Source of the DNA: Eucommia ulmoides
Lineage: Eukaryota > Streptophyta > Magnoliopsida > Garryales > Eucommiaceae
Direction: 5' to 3'
NCBI GenBank assembly: GCA_016647705.1
Contig: CM028328.1
Location: 3,745,311 to 3,809,310, forward strand
DNA: 64,000 bases
Position numbers and translations under genes: made by a program. The notes beneath the pieces are model-generated. The model searched no databases and was not told the DNA's origin. It saw only the letters and a program-made list of their open reading frames with translations. This document shows positions 12,167-22,229 of this stretch, one piece after another (the first letter of the stretch is position 1; the number at the start of each line of letters is the position of its first letter).

Positions 12167-13880
12167 TGGCCATAAAAAAAATTAAAGGAAAAGAAAAGAA
12201 AAAGAAAAAAAAAAAGATGAAACTTCATGACCACAAATTTTCTCCTTTTATTACCAAAGGTGATGAGGGTATTTTTGGGCACCTCTGAGGCAGCACTTAG
12301 GACCCAGTCATGTGTCAACCCTCGCAATGACAGGGACGCATTCTAGAGTCCACAACGCCACGCTAGTGCATACACCGACTACGGCTCCTCCCTGGAATCT
12401 CATTGGCACCTAGGGAGGAGCGAGGAGCCCTGCAAGGACGTGCCGCTTTAAGCTTTGCGCCGTTCCATCGGCGATCAGTTTTAGGGACTCAGCCGTTCAC
12501 CTCGACCGGCTCCCCTTTTCATCCTGTTTCTTCTCCAGGACTCCACAGATCTCCGCTCTCTTCTACCTGCTCACTCCCGCAGGCCTAACAAAGGCCCGCG
12601 GGCTTCGCCAAATGGGCCTAAAAGCCCAAGCCCAACGATTATCTCCTAAACGCCCTGGATTATCGACTAAACACCAGGTTTCGACTAATTAATCTTGTTT
12701 AGACCCGACTAATCATCTCCAACGCCTATATATATCGGGGGCTATGTAAACCCGAGGTACGCTTTAATGACTTACATTACGTGCGAGTTCATTTGTTTTC
12801 TTACTATATTTTGTACCTTTTCTCTCTGAGCACTGATTACCACGCTGGAGGGGCTTCACCGGGATAAACCCCGGTCTGAACACTCCCTGAAGAGCAGGAC
12901 TCTGGACATAGCAGGTCAGTCCTCTCAGGACCCAGCACAGCTTGCTCGAGGACTTTTCAATCGACGACTCCACCTCAGCAAGAGGACCCACCTGTCATCC
13001 GACTGGACCATACTCGAGGTGTGTACTAGTTTTATGCACCAACAAAAGGTTATTTAACTATTTAATTGGTATAAACTATCTTCGAGATTCAATTCCAACA
13101 TTAACTAATTTGAGGTGACTCATTTGCTTAACATAATCTATCATATCAAATCGTATCAATTCCAAAGAAATCAAGTTACACGATCGTTAGATCTAAACTG
13201 CAGGTATTAGATCTAACTTCTAATTATAATTAATCTCAGAACCAATTTCTAGAAGACAATTATGAAGAGTATTTCATTATATATGAATCATTAAATCAAG
13301 ATTTCATATCATGCAATAATTACACATAGCTCTAAAAGGATTAAAAGTAAAATTTATAAGGATCATGCTGCTGTGGAGCAACATTTCTTGTTTGAAGGAG
13401 AAAGTGAGTCACTTTGTTTTTATGATATTTGTCCCCCCCCTCCCCCCGTTTTTACGGTTTTTGTGCCCTAAGATGCCCCACCACTTTGGGTTTCAGATTG
13501 GTGAATCCGGAGCCAAAAGTGGGTCAACTCCACGTATAAATTAGGATGGGTCGCGATCGTAACCTTATCTGAAAATAGGTTAGCAACAACTTCAAATTCA
13601 CAATATCTTTCTCGTTTGAACTCCGTTCTCGTTATATGATCACTCGTCATAAAGTTTAGTTAATTCTACTTTCATATTCATCTGGTTTCATCACAAAATT
13701 CCAACTATATCATTAGTTATGGTTAAAAGAGTGCACAGGGTTTACATTACAATGTCCATAGAATGAGACTTTTAGCTCTGATTTTCATAAAAGATTTAAA
13801 ACATGTGTGGTAACAAAAATAAACTTATAGAAATATATACACACTCAAAAACATAAAAATAAAATATATATATATATATA
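12167..13880. mobile_element. Insertion splitting the left inverted-repeat arm
   Basis: In the right arm 'taaacacattaa' runs straight into the 'tatataaatcacaac' segment, but in the left arm about 1.7 kb separates the equivalents. The insert is GC-rich at 12290-12990, has a 'cctatatatatcgggg' promoter-like box near 12725, and on the minus strand begins 'tgttggtgcataaaactag' near 13045, an LTR-like start. Its 13060-13260 part is related to 27775-27960. I assign no protein; the small open frames are not convincing. Confidence 0.6.
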
Positions 13881-14085
13881 TTTATTTATAAATCACAACA
13901 TATTTACATTTTGAGACATTTTGAGCCGTCGGATCGACTATCGTACGATTAAGATTAGATTTGGAGACATTTTATATTTGAGACATTTTGGACCGTTAGA
14001 TTGGATATCCAACGGACAAAATTAAATGATATCAAGAGACATTTTTGACCATCCGATCAGATTAGATCAAGGGTTGAGATTTTTT
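13881..14085 (+). repeat. Left arm, inner part, of the inverted repeat
   Basis: This stretch ('aatcacaacatatttacatt', 'gagacattttatatttgaga', 'ccaacgg', 'atgatatcaagaga') is the reverse complement, with moderate divergence, of 20060-20262. It continues the arm interrupted at 12167. Confidence 0.9.
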
Positions 14086-15390
14086 TATCATTTTTTACCG
14101 TGGGATCGTTTCGATCCAACGGTTGTGGTTGACTATTTTTTTTAAAATCTCTCAAGTCACAACACTATAGTTTCTCCATCTACAAATAAACCCCTAAATC
14201 TCTCACAATCCCGCCATAATCGCAACCGCCTAATTTGCTCTCTCAATCTTATAGCTCTCTCCATCCCAAAATTTGATCTCCACCTTTCCTCTTCAGATCC
14301 ATTCCCAATCCATCATCGCCGTCGCTCTCGCCATCTCCAGTGCATTCGCTACTTCCGTCGTCTCGCCATCTCCATCTCATCCGTCACTGTCATCGTCTCC
14401 TTGAACGAACGCTGCCTTCAGGTACGGTATTCTCCGATTTTCTCCGATTCATCTCAGATCCATAATCAAGAATTGACCTATGATTTTCTTCTTTCATTTT
14501 TTCTTTCATTTCATCTCTAGCACATTCGCTACTGCCGTCGCCGTCGTCGTTGCCTCAACATCTCCATCGCATTGGTAATTTTCGTCGCCTTCATCTTCTC
14601 CTAGAACAAACGCTGCCTTCAAGTAGTATTTTCTCCGATTCATCTCAGATCCAGAATCAAGAATTGACCTCCGATTTTCTTCTTTCATTTCGTGGCAGAG
14701 GAATCGATTCAGATCCAGATCAATCAGGTAATCGACGATGCACTTTCTCAGATATTAGCTCCGTTTACTTCTGATTACCTCTGATTTTCTCAATTCACCA
14801 TCCCATTCTATCGCCATCATCACCATCTCGTTCCATCGCCATCGGAGATCAATCACCATCACGATTCGTTTCACTCCTCTTCGTACTACCAGCCTGAAGT
14901 CCAATTTCGCGGCCGAAAGGTTTCAGGTTCTACAATTCGCCGTTTGCCCTTCTAAAATATAATCATCAAATAATTTCATTATTATCATTCATTATTATTT
15001 CTAAAATATAATCATCAAATAATTTCATTTACTAAAAAAAAGATTTTTTTTGTTTAAGTGTATTTTAAGTGTTTAAATGTTTTAGAGAACATTCAAGATG
15101 TGAATTTACATTAGCGACGTAATCATAGTGTATGAAATTAGATTCAAACATGTTCAACGAATAAAAATCATAAAGATAGTTTGATAACTAAAATATTCAT
15201 ACCACATTAGGATAAAAATTTTCTTTTCCCTTCCCCTTTTCTTTGTAGTTTGCATCCTTATTTTGCAGGGCCATTTGTTTATCCTTAAAAGAATGAACCG
15301 TAGAATCGCAAACACTATTTAAAGCAACTATAATTTAAATCAAACAAATATAATGGCACATTTCCTTTTAAACCTTCTATTTAAGCTTAA
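14086..15390. other. Leader-like CT-rich region between the arms
   Basis: Pyrimidine-rich DNA with 'ccatctcc' words, like plant 5' leaders. A segment of about 175 bases is duplicated in tandem: 14337-14505 and about 14520-14690 share 'gaacgaacgctgccttca'/'gaacaaacgctgccttca' and 'ctccgattcatctcagatcc'. A CAG|GTACGG donor-like site occurs at 14418 and a 'catctctag' acceptor-like site near 14520. No open protein is supported. Confidence 0.5.
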
Positions 15391-15392
15391 CA

Positions 15393-15715
15393 TCAATTAA
15401 ACCCATTTCCTAGGTTTGTCATTTTCAACAACAAATTCAATTCTACAAAATTGAAAATAGAGATTGTTATGTTGAGATTGCAAATAAGAATGACCATCCC
15501 CTTAATGGTTAGGCAAAATACCACATTGGTAGAAATATTCTCTTTTTCCTTTCTTTTTTGCTTGTCATTGTCATCAATCTTTTCCAAGTGTTTATCTTTA
15601 AGAGAGTGAAATGTGTAACTGTTAATAGTTAGAAAAAGAATTGAAGCAACTAATATTATTACCCCAAGGATGATCAACCCAAACCGTTTCCTCCAAGTCA
15701 TTAGTTAGCTGCAAG
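15393..15715 (-). pseudogene. Possible captured exon with a membrane segment, unidentified
   Basis: On the minus strand an acceptor-like 'tttcttgcag' precedes a frame starting 'MTWRKRFGLIILGVIILVAS' and 'ILFLT', one hydrophobic stretch flanked by basic residues and followed by a charged 'KQKRKEKE' tail. I do not recognise the family. It lies on the same strand as the two recognisable gene fragments to its right, so it may be a third captured piece. That is inference. Confidence 0.3.
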
Positions 15716-16644
15716 AAAGTATAAAAACAATTATCAAAGTTAACAGTTCCATAAGCAATGAATTTAAATATCGACAGGCATTGATTACATGAAAAAATAA
15801 AACGCAAGAAATAATATAAGACCATAGCACCGGAAGATATGCCTATTATACGGGGGAAAAAAATATTTCCAAATATAATTAGCATATCCAATTTGTAAAA
15901 TTTGAATAATTGATTGTTTGTTATTATAAATGAATAATTGATGTTCAAGTATTACTTATGTCATATGGGGCTGGGGCTAAACATCAACCAAGCTTATGGT
16001 TTTGCATGGGGTGCATATGTCCTAAAGAATCAGTTCGACACTAAAACAAAGATATGTTAATTTTTTTAACATTTTATTGACGGTAAAAAAATATGACATA
16101 AAGTAACAATTGAACAATAATAATCAGTTTATTCATATCCATTTTTGTCCTTAATGTTGACATTGTTTGTTTATTTCTGCTAAATATATAATTTTGGAAG
16201 AGCAGTTTATGAAAAAATTCGAGCACCTTCATTGAAAATAATTATTTTATTTGTCTGTTTACAATAAGATGCATGTCAACTATGTGTGCATTTGAATCTG
16301 TAATGATGTTTGGTGGATCATCATTCACAAAGATAAAAGAAAAATCATTGGGCAATTAAAAAACATTACAGAACACTAAATCCTTCAACAATTATGAAAC
16401 ATGAACATTAAGAAGAAAAAATTCACACACCTGATGAGGTGGATATATAAACAGTGGATATCAATATACTTTTACTTGTTTGAAAATTTAGGATCCGAAA
16501 GTGGAGGTAACAATTTGAACTATAATTCAAGCCTTCCAATTGGGGGGATGAAAATCATATTAACCCTATTTTAGAAGTGAATGCTACATTTTTTTTCCAA
16601 TTTTTTGCTTAAAAAAAAAATGGTACAGATTAATTTGGACTTAC

Positions 16645-16793
16645 CCTCATCCTTGTTTTTTCTTCTTCTCTGTCCTTCTTGAGCATTGCGTATTTGTCTA
16701 GCATGGCAAGCTAAGGAACAACATCATAAGCAAATGAAATACCACGTTCTTGTTCCCATGCCCGGGTTTTCGCAACCAATGTGCTAGCCAGAG
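16645..16793 (-). pseudogene. MAP65/PRC1-type microtubule protein exon fragment
   Basis: The minus strand reads 'LASTLVAKTRAWEQERGISF', 'AYDVVP', stop, 'LAMLDKYAMLKKDREEEK'. This matches the conserved region of plant 65-kDa microtubule-associated proteins (pattern AKTRAWEEERG-F-YDGVPLLAML-EY-LR-E-EEE). Those proteins cross-link antiparallel microtubules in the phragmoplast and cortex. The piece has an acceptor-like 'tttgtag' upstream and a 'gtaagt' donor downstream, so it looks like a single exon lifted with its splice sites. An in-frame TAG at 16711-16713 disables it. No other part of the gene is seen nearby. Confidence 0.75.
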
Positions 16794-17210
16794 CTACAAA
16801 GTGAAGAAACAAACAGATAAGTGTAAAATGTGAAGAGGAAAGGCCAATCTTTCACGTGAAAAACTTTAATCACAGCGTACAAAAACAACGCTTCAGAAGC
16901 AGGCTACTTCATTATCTACATAATACATGCCTCATCTACAAAGTTATGGCTAAATTTCACATATACCTGGAATTTTATTAACAAGAATACGTCCATACCA
17001 CAATTGTTCATGTAAAGAGTACAAAATTTTAAATACCAGAAGACACCCAAGAAAATGTTGTTTTGCAATGCACCCTAGCCTAATATAGTTAAAGGGGAGG
17101 GAAAGACCATGCAACATCGAAATGAGAAATGAAGACAAAAATTTGTCACCATGTAAGCTTGTTAAAAAACTTGAAGGGGGAAGAACAGGCACACAGAGGG
17201 TTGATGGGAG

Positions 17211-17223
17211 AGGGGGGGGGGGG
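17211..17223 (+). repeat. Poly-G run
   Basis: An uninterrupted run of about 13 G in AT-rich DNA between the two captured gene fragments. A long G-run like this is prone to slippage. Nothing else is claimed. Confidence 0.9.
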
Positions 17224-17951
17224 TAGCATATTTATCCTATTAAAAAGACACAAAATTGTTACTTATCGGTTATTACGTGATCAGACAAACCAAAGATGAC
17301 TTAATCCCAATACATATAACTAAAGCACTCACCGCAGCATGCATCTGGTTAAGCCCACCATTGTTCTTATAAACCCCTAATGGAACATAACATAAGTCAA
17401 AATATTCTTAGCATTGCAAAAATATATGATACTAAAATTTTCCCGAGCAACAAAAAAGGATATAGGCAGCTTGAACTTTTCAAGTTGCTCAAGTATTCCA
17501 TCTTGAGATTATGTAGAGGCAACCGCATTATTTTAAGCTACAATTATGTATGTGTCCATGAAACTTAAAGTGGAGCCTTTGTAAGTAACTCCAATCCCAC
17601 TATACGACCACATTTTAACAATGTCTAACAGAATAAAAGTACAAAAACTCACTCTTTGGCGGCAAAACTCTAGGGGGAGCTCCAAAAGTGGACTTAACTC
17701 CAAAGCAACAAAATCTCTCTCAAAAGTTATAAAGCCCCAATCAAAACAACCAATTCCAAACTCTGCAAATAACCAACACCAACACTAAATCAATCATACC
17801 ACCACTCCACAATTAGCAACAGAACAATAAATTCCGACAAAGTACAGAGAAACCCAAATAGGAATAAGGGCAGAATGTGTTTTTTTATGTTTTTGGATCG
17901 AAGCACTTCCATGTGAAAGTCAATCTGGAAAACGAAACCTAAAATCACATA

Positions 17952-18353
17952 CCTAGAAAACCCCCAGCAAATCCACCAGCTTTCTCGATCAACTCCTCTA
18001 CTGGAAGAGAATCTATGGAAGCATCCTTATCCTGACCAAGTAAAGAAGCAGAATGATACATACTCGTGCCCATTCCAAGTCTACGGTGTGTCTCTTTTAC
18101 AATGGCGAGTTGATCACCTACACATTTGTACACCATTCAAGTAAGAGGTCATACAATATAACTTTGACTAATTATCATGTCTCCACAACAAATGAATGAT
18201 CCAATTACCAGTAATAATCTTCACATTTACACCAAGATTAAGGGCTTCTCTTATCGTCTTTGCACCGTCATGTCTAGGAGGATAAAAAAGGGGCAGTAGT
18301 CCAATAAACTGCCATGAACAACCAACACTTTCTTTTGATTTCTCTAGCACTTC
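17952..18353 (-). pseudogene. Plasma-membrane H+-ATPase fragment (two exons)
   Basis: Two minus-strand exons are recognisable. Exon one (about 18353-18210) reads 'EVLEKSKES', '[20 protein letters not shown]' and '[13 protein letters not shown]'. After a short intron, exon two (about 18118-17952) reads '[20 protein letters not shown]', '[20 protein letters not shown]' and 'KAGGFAG'. These fit the P-domain of plant P3A-type H+-ATPases, which pump protons out of the cell. The DPPR motif is changed to YPPR. Only about 95 of roughly 950 residues are present; the transport and phosphorylation-site regions are absent. The exons are splice-compatible, joining as IITG-DQLAI. Confidence 0.88.
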
Positions 18354-18359
18354 TTGCAT

Positions 18360-20059
18360 TAATAAAATGGAAGAGAAAAATAGAAGTTAAAAAATAAGGC
18401 TCATACGCATTAAAAACCAACACATAAAAATCATTAGCTTATCCCTAGTTTTTTTCGTCAACAATTGGTAACAGATGAGGTAGCAAGATTAATTGCTTGG
18501 CTTTGATTGTTCTAATCTATATCCATTTGTAACTACCTGATTAATACATGACAATTAGACTGATCCGATAGAGGTTTTACGTATTTCCTCAGATCAAGTA
18601 ATGAAATCCCTGTCTATTTTGATTTTTCAAAACTTTCAAAGCACACTCCCAAACAGAAGTATATTTCAAACAAAATGAATCAAAAGGAAACCGAAAGAAA
18701 TCCAGTTCCCACCCCTTCTTCCAAATGTAAATTCATTTTTAAGACCTAAGAAAATACACACAACAAGTAAATTCATGTTGTTCACTTTGTTTCACTCACA
18801 TAGGCAATAGATCAAACACTTGAAATGAATAAAAGTACTCCCATTCAAATCAAAGCTTTAATAACATAACATCATCACAATCTCAAAATTCGATTAGGAG
18901 AATTAAGGGCTTCAGAAAACAAAAAACACAAATTCATGCAAGTATCAAAATATAGATCGAAACCTGAATCGCCGAAGCAAAGGGAAGAACTTTCAATGAA
19001 ATCCCTCCAATTTGAAAGCCAAATTGCACCAATTGGAAATCCAACCAACTACAAGAAATGAGGGAAAATTTAGAGACAGAGTAGAGTACCTGAGGAAATT
19101 GGGACCCATAAATGGAAGATATTTGTTCAATATTAGCAAAATTTGTTCCAAGAAATCGATTCAGTGGCTGGGACAGTCGCGTTGTGGTGCCTGTTCAGTG
19201 AGTAGAAAGAGAAAGAAAGATCGATGGAGGGATGGCAGAGAGTAGAAAGAGAAAGGAATATTGATGAAAGGATGGCGGAGCGAGAGAAAGAAAAAACAAG
19301 ACCTTACCTGTAGCGGCGAGGGAACAGCTTCGCGGAGAGATGAAAGGCAGGCTGAGATGAGCGTGAGAGATGAGGGAAAGGTAAGAGAGAGACCATTGAT
19401 TTGATCAGAGATACGAACACAAATGTTGGAGGCGAAGTGCAAAGAAATGGGTTCTCGTCAATGTCCAACCTTGAGAGAGAAAAATAGAAAAATCAATTGA
19501 TTTGAACAGAAATCAAGAATCAAAAGAAGAAAAAAATGGAAAGAGAAGAAAGTTAGGCTTACTGTTTGCAGTGGCGAGGGCGATGGCAACAGCGGTGGTG
19601 TTGGGAGGCGTTGGCGATGGTGGAAGCTCGAACGGTACTTGGCTGGATCTTGCTGTATGGCGATGGTGGAAGCTCGAAGATCCGGTGGCATTGGCGGTGG
19701 TAGCTGTACGGCGATCGAGATGGGGTAGGGATGGAAATGGCTCGGAGATAGATCGGAGAGAGAGAGAGGGAGAGAGATAGTGAGGTCCAGAGCGAGAGTG
19801 AGAGATTGTATAGAGAGAGAGAGAATGTGTGTGAAATGAGTGAGATTGTAGAGAAGAAAAGCGTGGGAGTGATAAAGAAAATGAGAGGAGAATGATTAGG
19901 TGAGGAGAAAATATAGAGATTTGTCAGGGAGACCATACCTGTATAATCCGAGAATAAGGAGAAAACGACGAGATCTGGGGACTGTTTAGGTAAAGGGATG
20001 GTGAAATTTTGGGTAAAAATTATAAAAAGGTGTCGAGATTTTAGGATGGTTGGGTAAAT
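18360..20059. other. Region between H+-ATPase fragment and right arm
   Basis: AT-rich DNA to about 19150, then GA/CT-biased leader-like sequence (19160-19950) with a GAGAGA run near 19750-19775. Overlapping long open frames on both strands (for example 19559-20119 minus) are rich in Ser, Leu and His from the CT bias and are not credible proteins. The minus-strand sequence resembles a plant 5' leader upstream of the captured fragments. Confidence 0.5.
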
Positions 20060-20955
20060 TTTAATCTTGACCTTTAGATCTAATCCAATCCGATGACCAA
20101 AAATATCTCTTGATATCATTCAATCTCGGCCGTTGGATATTTGATCCAATGGTCCAAAATGTCTCAAATATAAAATGTCTCCAAATGTAATCTCAACCGT
20201 CAAATATCCGATCTGACGGTTAAAAATGTCTCAAAATGTAAATATGTTGTGATTTATATATATAAACACATTAATTAGATATTAAGTTTTTTGAAAAATT
20301 ACACTTAACACCCCGTCATTATAAAATAATTCATATTAAACCCAATAATTATACTTTTCTCTCTAAAATTATCAAATGTTTATTATAAATTTCCACAATA
20401 TAAAACAACCGAAAAATATTAAACTTATATAAAATAATATTTTCGAAAATATAAATTTAACATTTAACTCCAAAAATTGTAAAGTATATACGTACACTAC
20501 AAATTTACAAAATCGTATCCAAAAATATTAAACTTATATAAAATAATATTTTTATAAAAAAAATATATAAATTTTTGGGGTATTACACTATGGGAGTGCA
20601 CTTTCATGAATATATTCTAGAGCATATCAATGCTACTCAAACGTTTCCTCGACAAGACAAAAACCCGTACTCCAACACTTACAATCCAGGGTGGCGAAAT
20701 CACCCTAATTTCTCATGGAGAACACTAGCTGAAAGACAACCATTTGTCACATCCTCTAGGCCGCAATACCATAACCTGCCCCCGGGATTTAACCAATCCC
20801 ATGGTCAAGCAACGTATTCCTAGCCATCTAGGAATGCTCAGTCCATTGAGATGCAACAAATCCTTAATGCCTTAGAGGGACTTCAAGAGCAAACTCAAAT
20901 AGTTAACTCACATTTTTACTCCATAGCTCGGTTAGAGACCGAAATTGGGCAGCTC
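20060..20955 (-). repeat. Right arm of the long inverted repeat
   Basis: This arm is uninterrupted. 20060-20262 pairs with 13881-14085, 20263-20588 pairs with 11841-12166 and 20589-20955 pairs with 11475-11840. The last part is a truncated copy of the Athila gag segment, reading on the plus strand 'ATQTFPRQDKNPYSNTYNPG' and 'LNALEGLQEQTQIVNSHF'. Matching stops at about 20955, where the left side continues as Athila gag but the right side changes to unrelated DNA. The right side is therefore the derived copy. Confidence 0.95.
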
Positions 20956-21024
20956 GTGGATTGGTTGGTTACAAAAACTCAACATATGTGTGTTGGGGTT
21001 GCATTACACGTGGATTGCTTGAGT

Positions 21025-21069
<45 letters not shown>

Positions 21070-22229
21070 GATCATAATATATGATATATATATATATATA
21101 GGTTAAGTTAGATACGAGGATAGGAAGAAGGATAATTATTCTGAATATTTTCTTCGTGAGCGAGAAAATCATTCCGATTTGAATTTTGGCTTGAATTTTA
21201 GGTATAACCTCTAACTCTTTTAATATATGTATTTAATTTTCCTCTTGTGAGATTTATGTTATTATTGTTGTTGAATTTTAACTGTTAAATCTTACGAAAT
21301 AATTATGATTATATGAAAACTATGTGTATATCATGGTTATGTGTTTAGTTGTTGCATTAAATTAGGTACACGTATGAGAAGGGTTGAAATTCTACTGAGC
21401 GTTGGCTCAAAATCCCACAGTTTTGATTGCAGGACCGGTGAGAGCAAAACCGCTCTAGGGATTTATTTGAATGTATTTGAAAATAGTGCGGCACCAGGAA
21501 TTATATATCAATTTTTATTTTTAATAAATATATTTATTATTTACTGTTGTAAAATTGAATCGATGAATTCGATAAATCGATAAATTGAGTGTAATTATTT
21601 TAAATATTACAAATAGAACCTGTTGAGTATAAATCGATGAATTAATATTTGGCAATATGGCAAATATTAATCTATCTGAATATAGTATCCATATTAATTC
21701 AATTGAATTGATCCATAGTTCACCATATATTAATATGGATCAATTAATATGGATCCAATCAACTAATCGTTCCGGGAGTGACGATTAATATTTCCTTCTT
21801 AATATTATTTCATAATCGTCCACTTTGGGAATCCGCGTCCGAATTTTGTAAGTCAGTTATTATAACCTATATAAAGATGGATTTAGGAATATAATATTTT
21901 CCTATGACATTCATATGATAGTCGGATTTAATTCTATTTGTAATAACTGTAGTTAATATTTACCGTTATAAAAATTGACTAGATAAGTTGAGTATAATTA
22001 TTGTCATCATATTGTAAAATTTAAATCGATAATTATAACTGTCACCGCAGTTATAAAATTTCTCAGATTTATAATGGTTATTCAGTTTTAGTATTAATTT
22101 TTAGAGAGGAGAAATCGTGTGGTAGTCCTGGGAAACCTGACCGTTACACGCAGGATACTCAAGGACAGTATAGGATGGGTTTAGGCAAATTGAACATGCT
22201 GCGGCTGGATGAGGGGGGATGAGAGTGGT
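20956..22229 (+). other. LTR-like remnant, no gene
   Basis: Contains an (ATA)n run at 21028-21068 and a (TA) run near 21085-21100. There follows a segment near 21365-21440 ('gagcgttggctcaaaatcc', 'gcaggaccggtgag') that looks like the regulatory part of a plant Gypsy LTR. No primer-binding site or partner LTR was found. The frames at 21341-21583 and 22101-22298 are not credible proteins. Confidence 0.35.

Larger units (their letters stand above)
11841..20588 (-). mobile_element. Candidate gene-capturing DNA transposon (Pack-MULE-like)
   Basis: Inverted ends of more than 500 bp start 'gtgtaatacccc' on each side and enclose exon fragments of two unrelated host genes (H+-ATPase and MAP65) in one orientation. 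Long terminal inverted repeats plus captured gene pieces is the usual signature of Pack-MULEs. No transposase is present, so it would be non-autonomous. Against a simple reading, the flanks are inverted gag copies and not a direct target-site duplication, and TGTAATACC...GGTATTACA also resembles paired LTR starts. The class is inference. Confidence 0.45.

Noticed and set aside
19161..20119. Long open frames of 77-186 codons on both strands
   Set aside because: Ser/Leu/His-rich products of CT/GA-biased leader-like DNA; no domain or conserved motif, and part lies in the inverted-repeat arm.
11841..20588. Pair of inward-facing LTRs of one retrotransposon
   Set aside because: LTRs of one element are direct repeats. 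These are inverted, and no primer-binding site or polypurine tract borders them; kept only as an alternative.
20956..20964. Target-site duplication for the inverted-repeat element
   Set aside because: The nine bases outside the arms (right 'gtggattgg', left 'cgtttcgat') do not match, nor do bases next to the inner 'tgtaatacc' ends.
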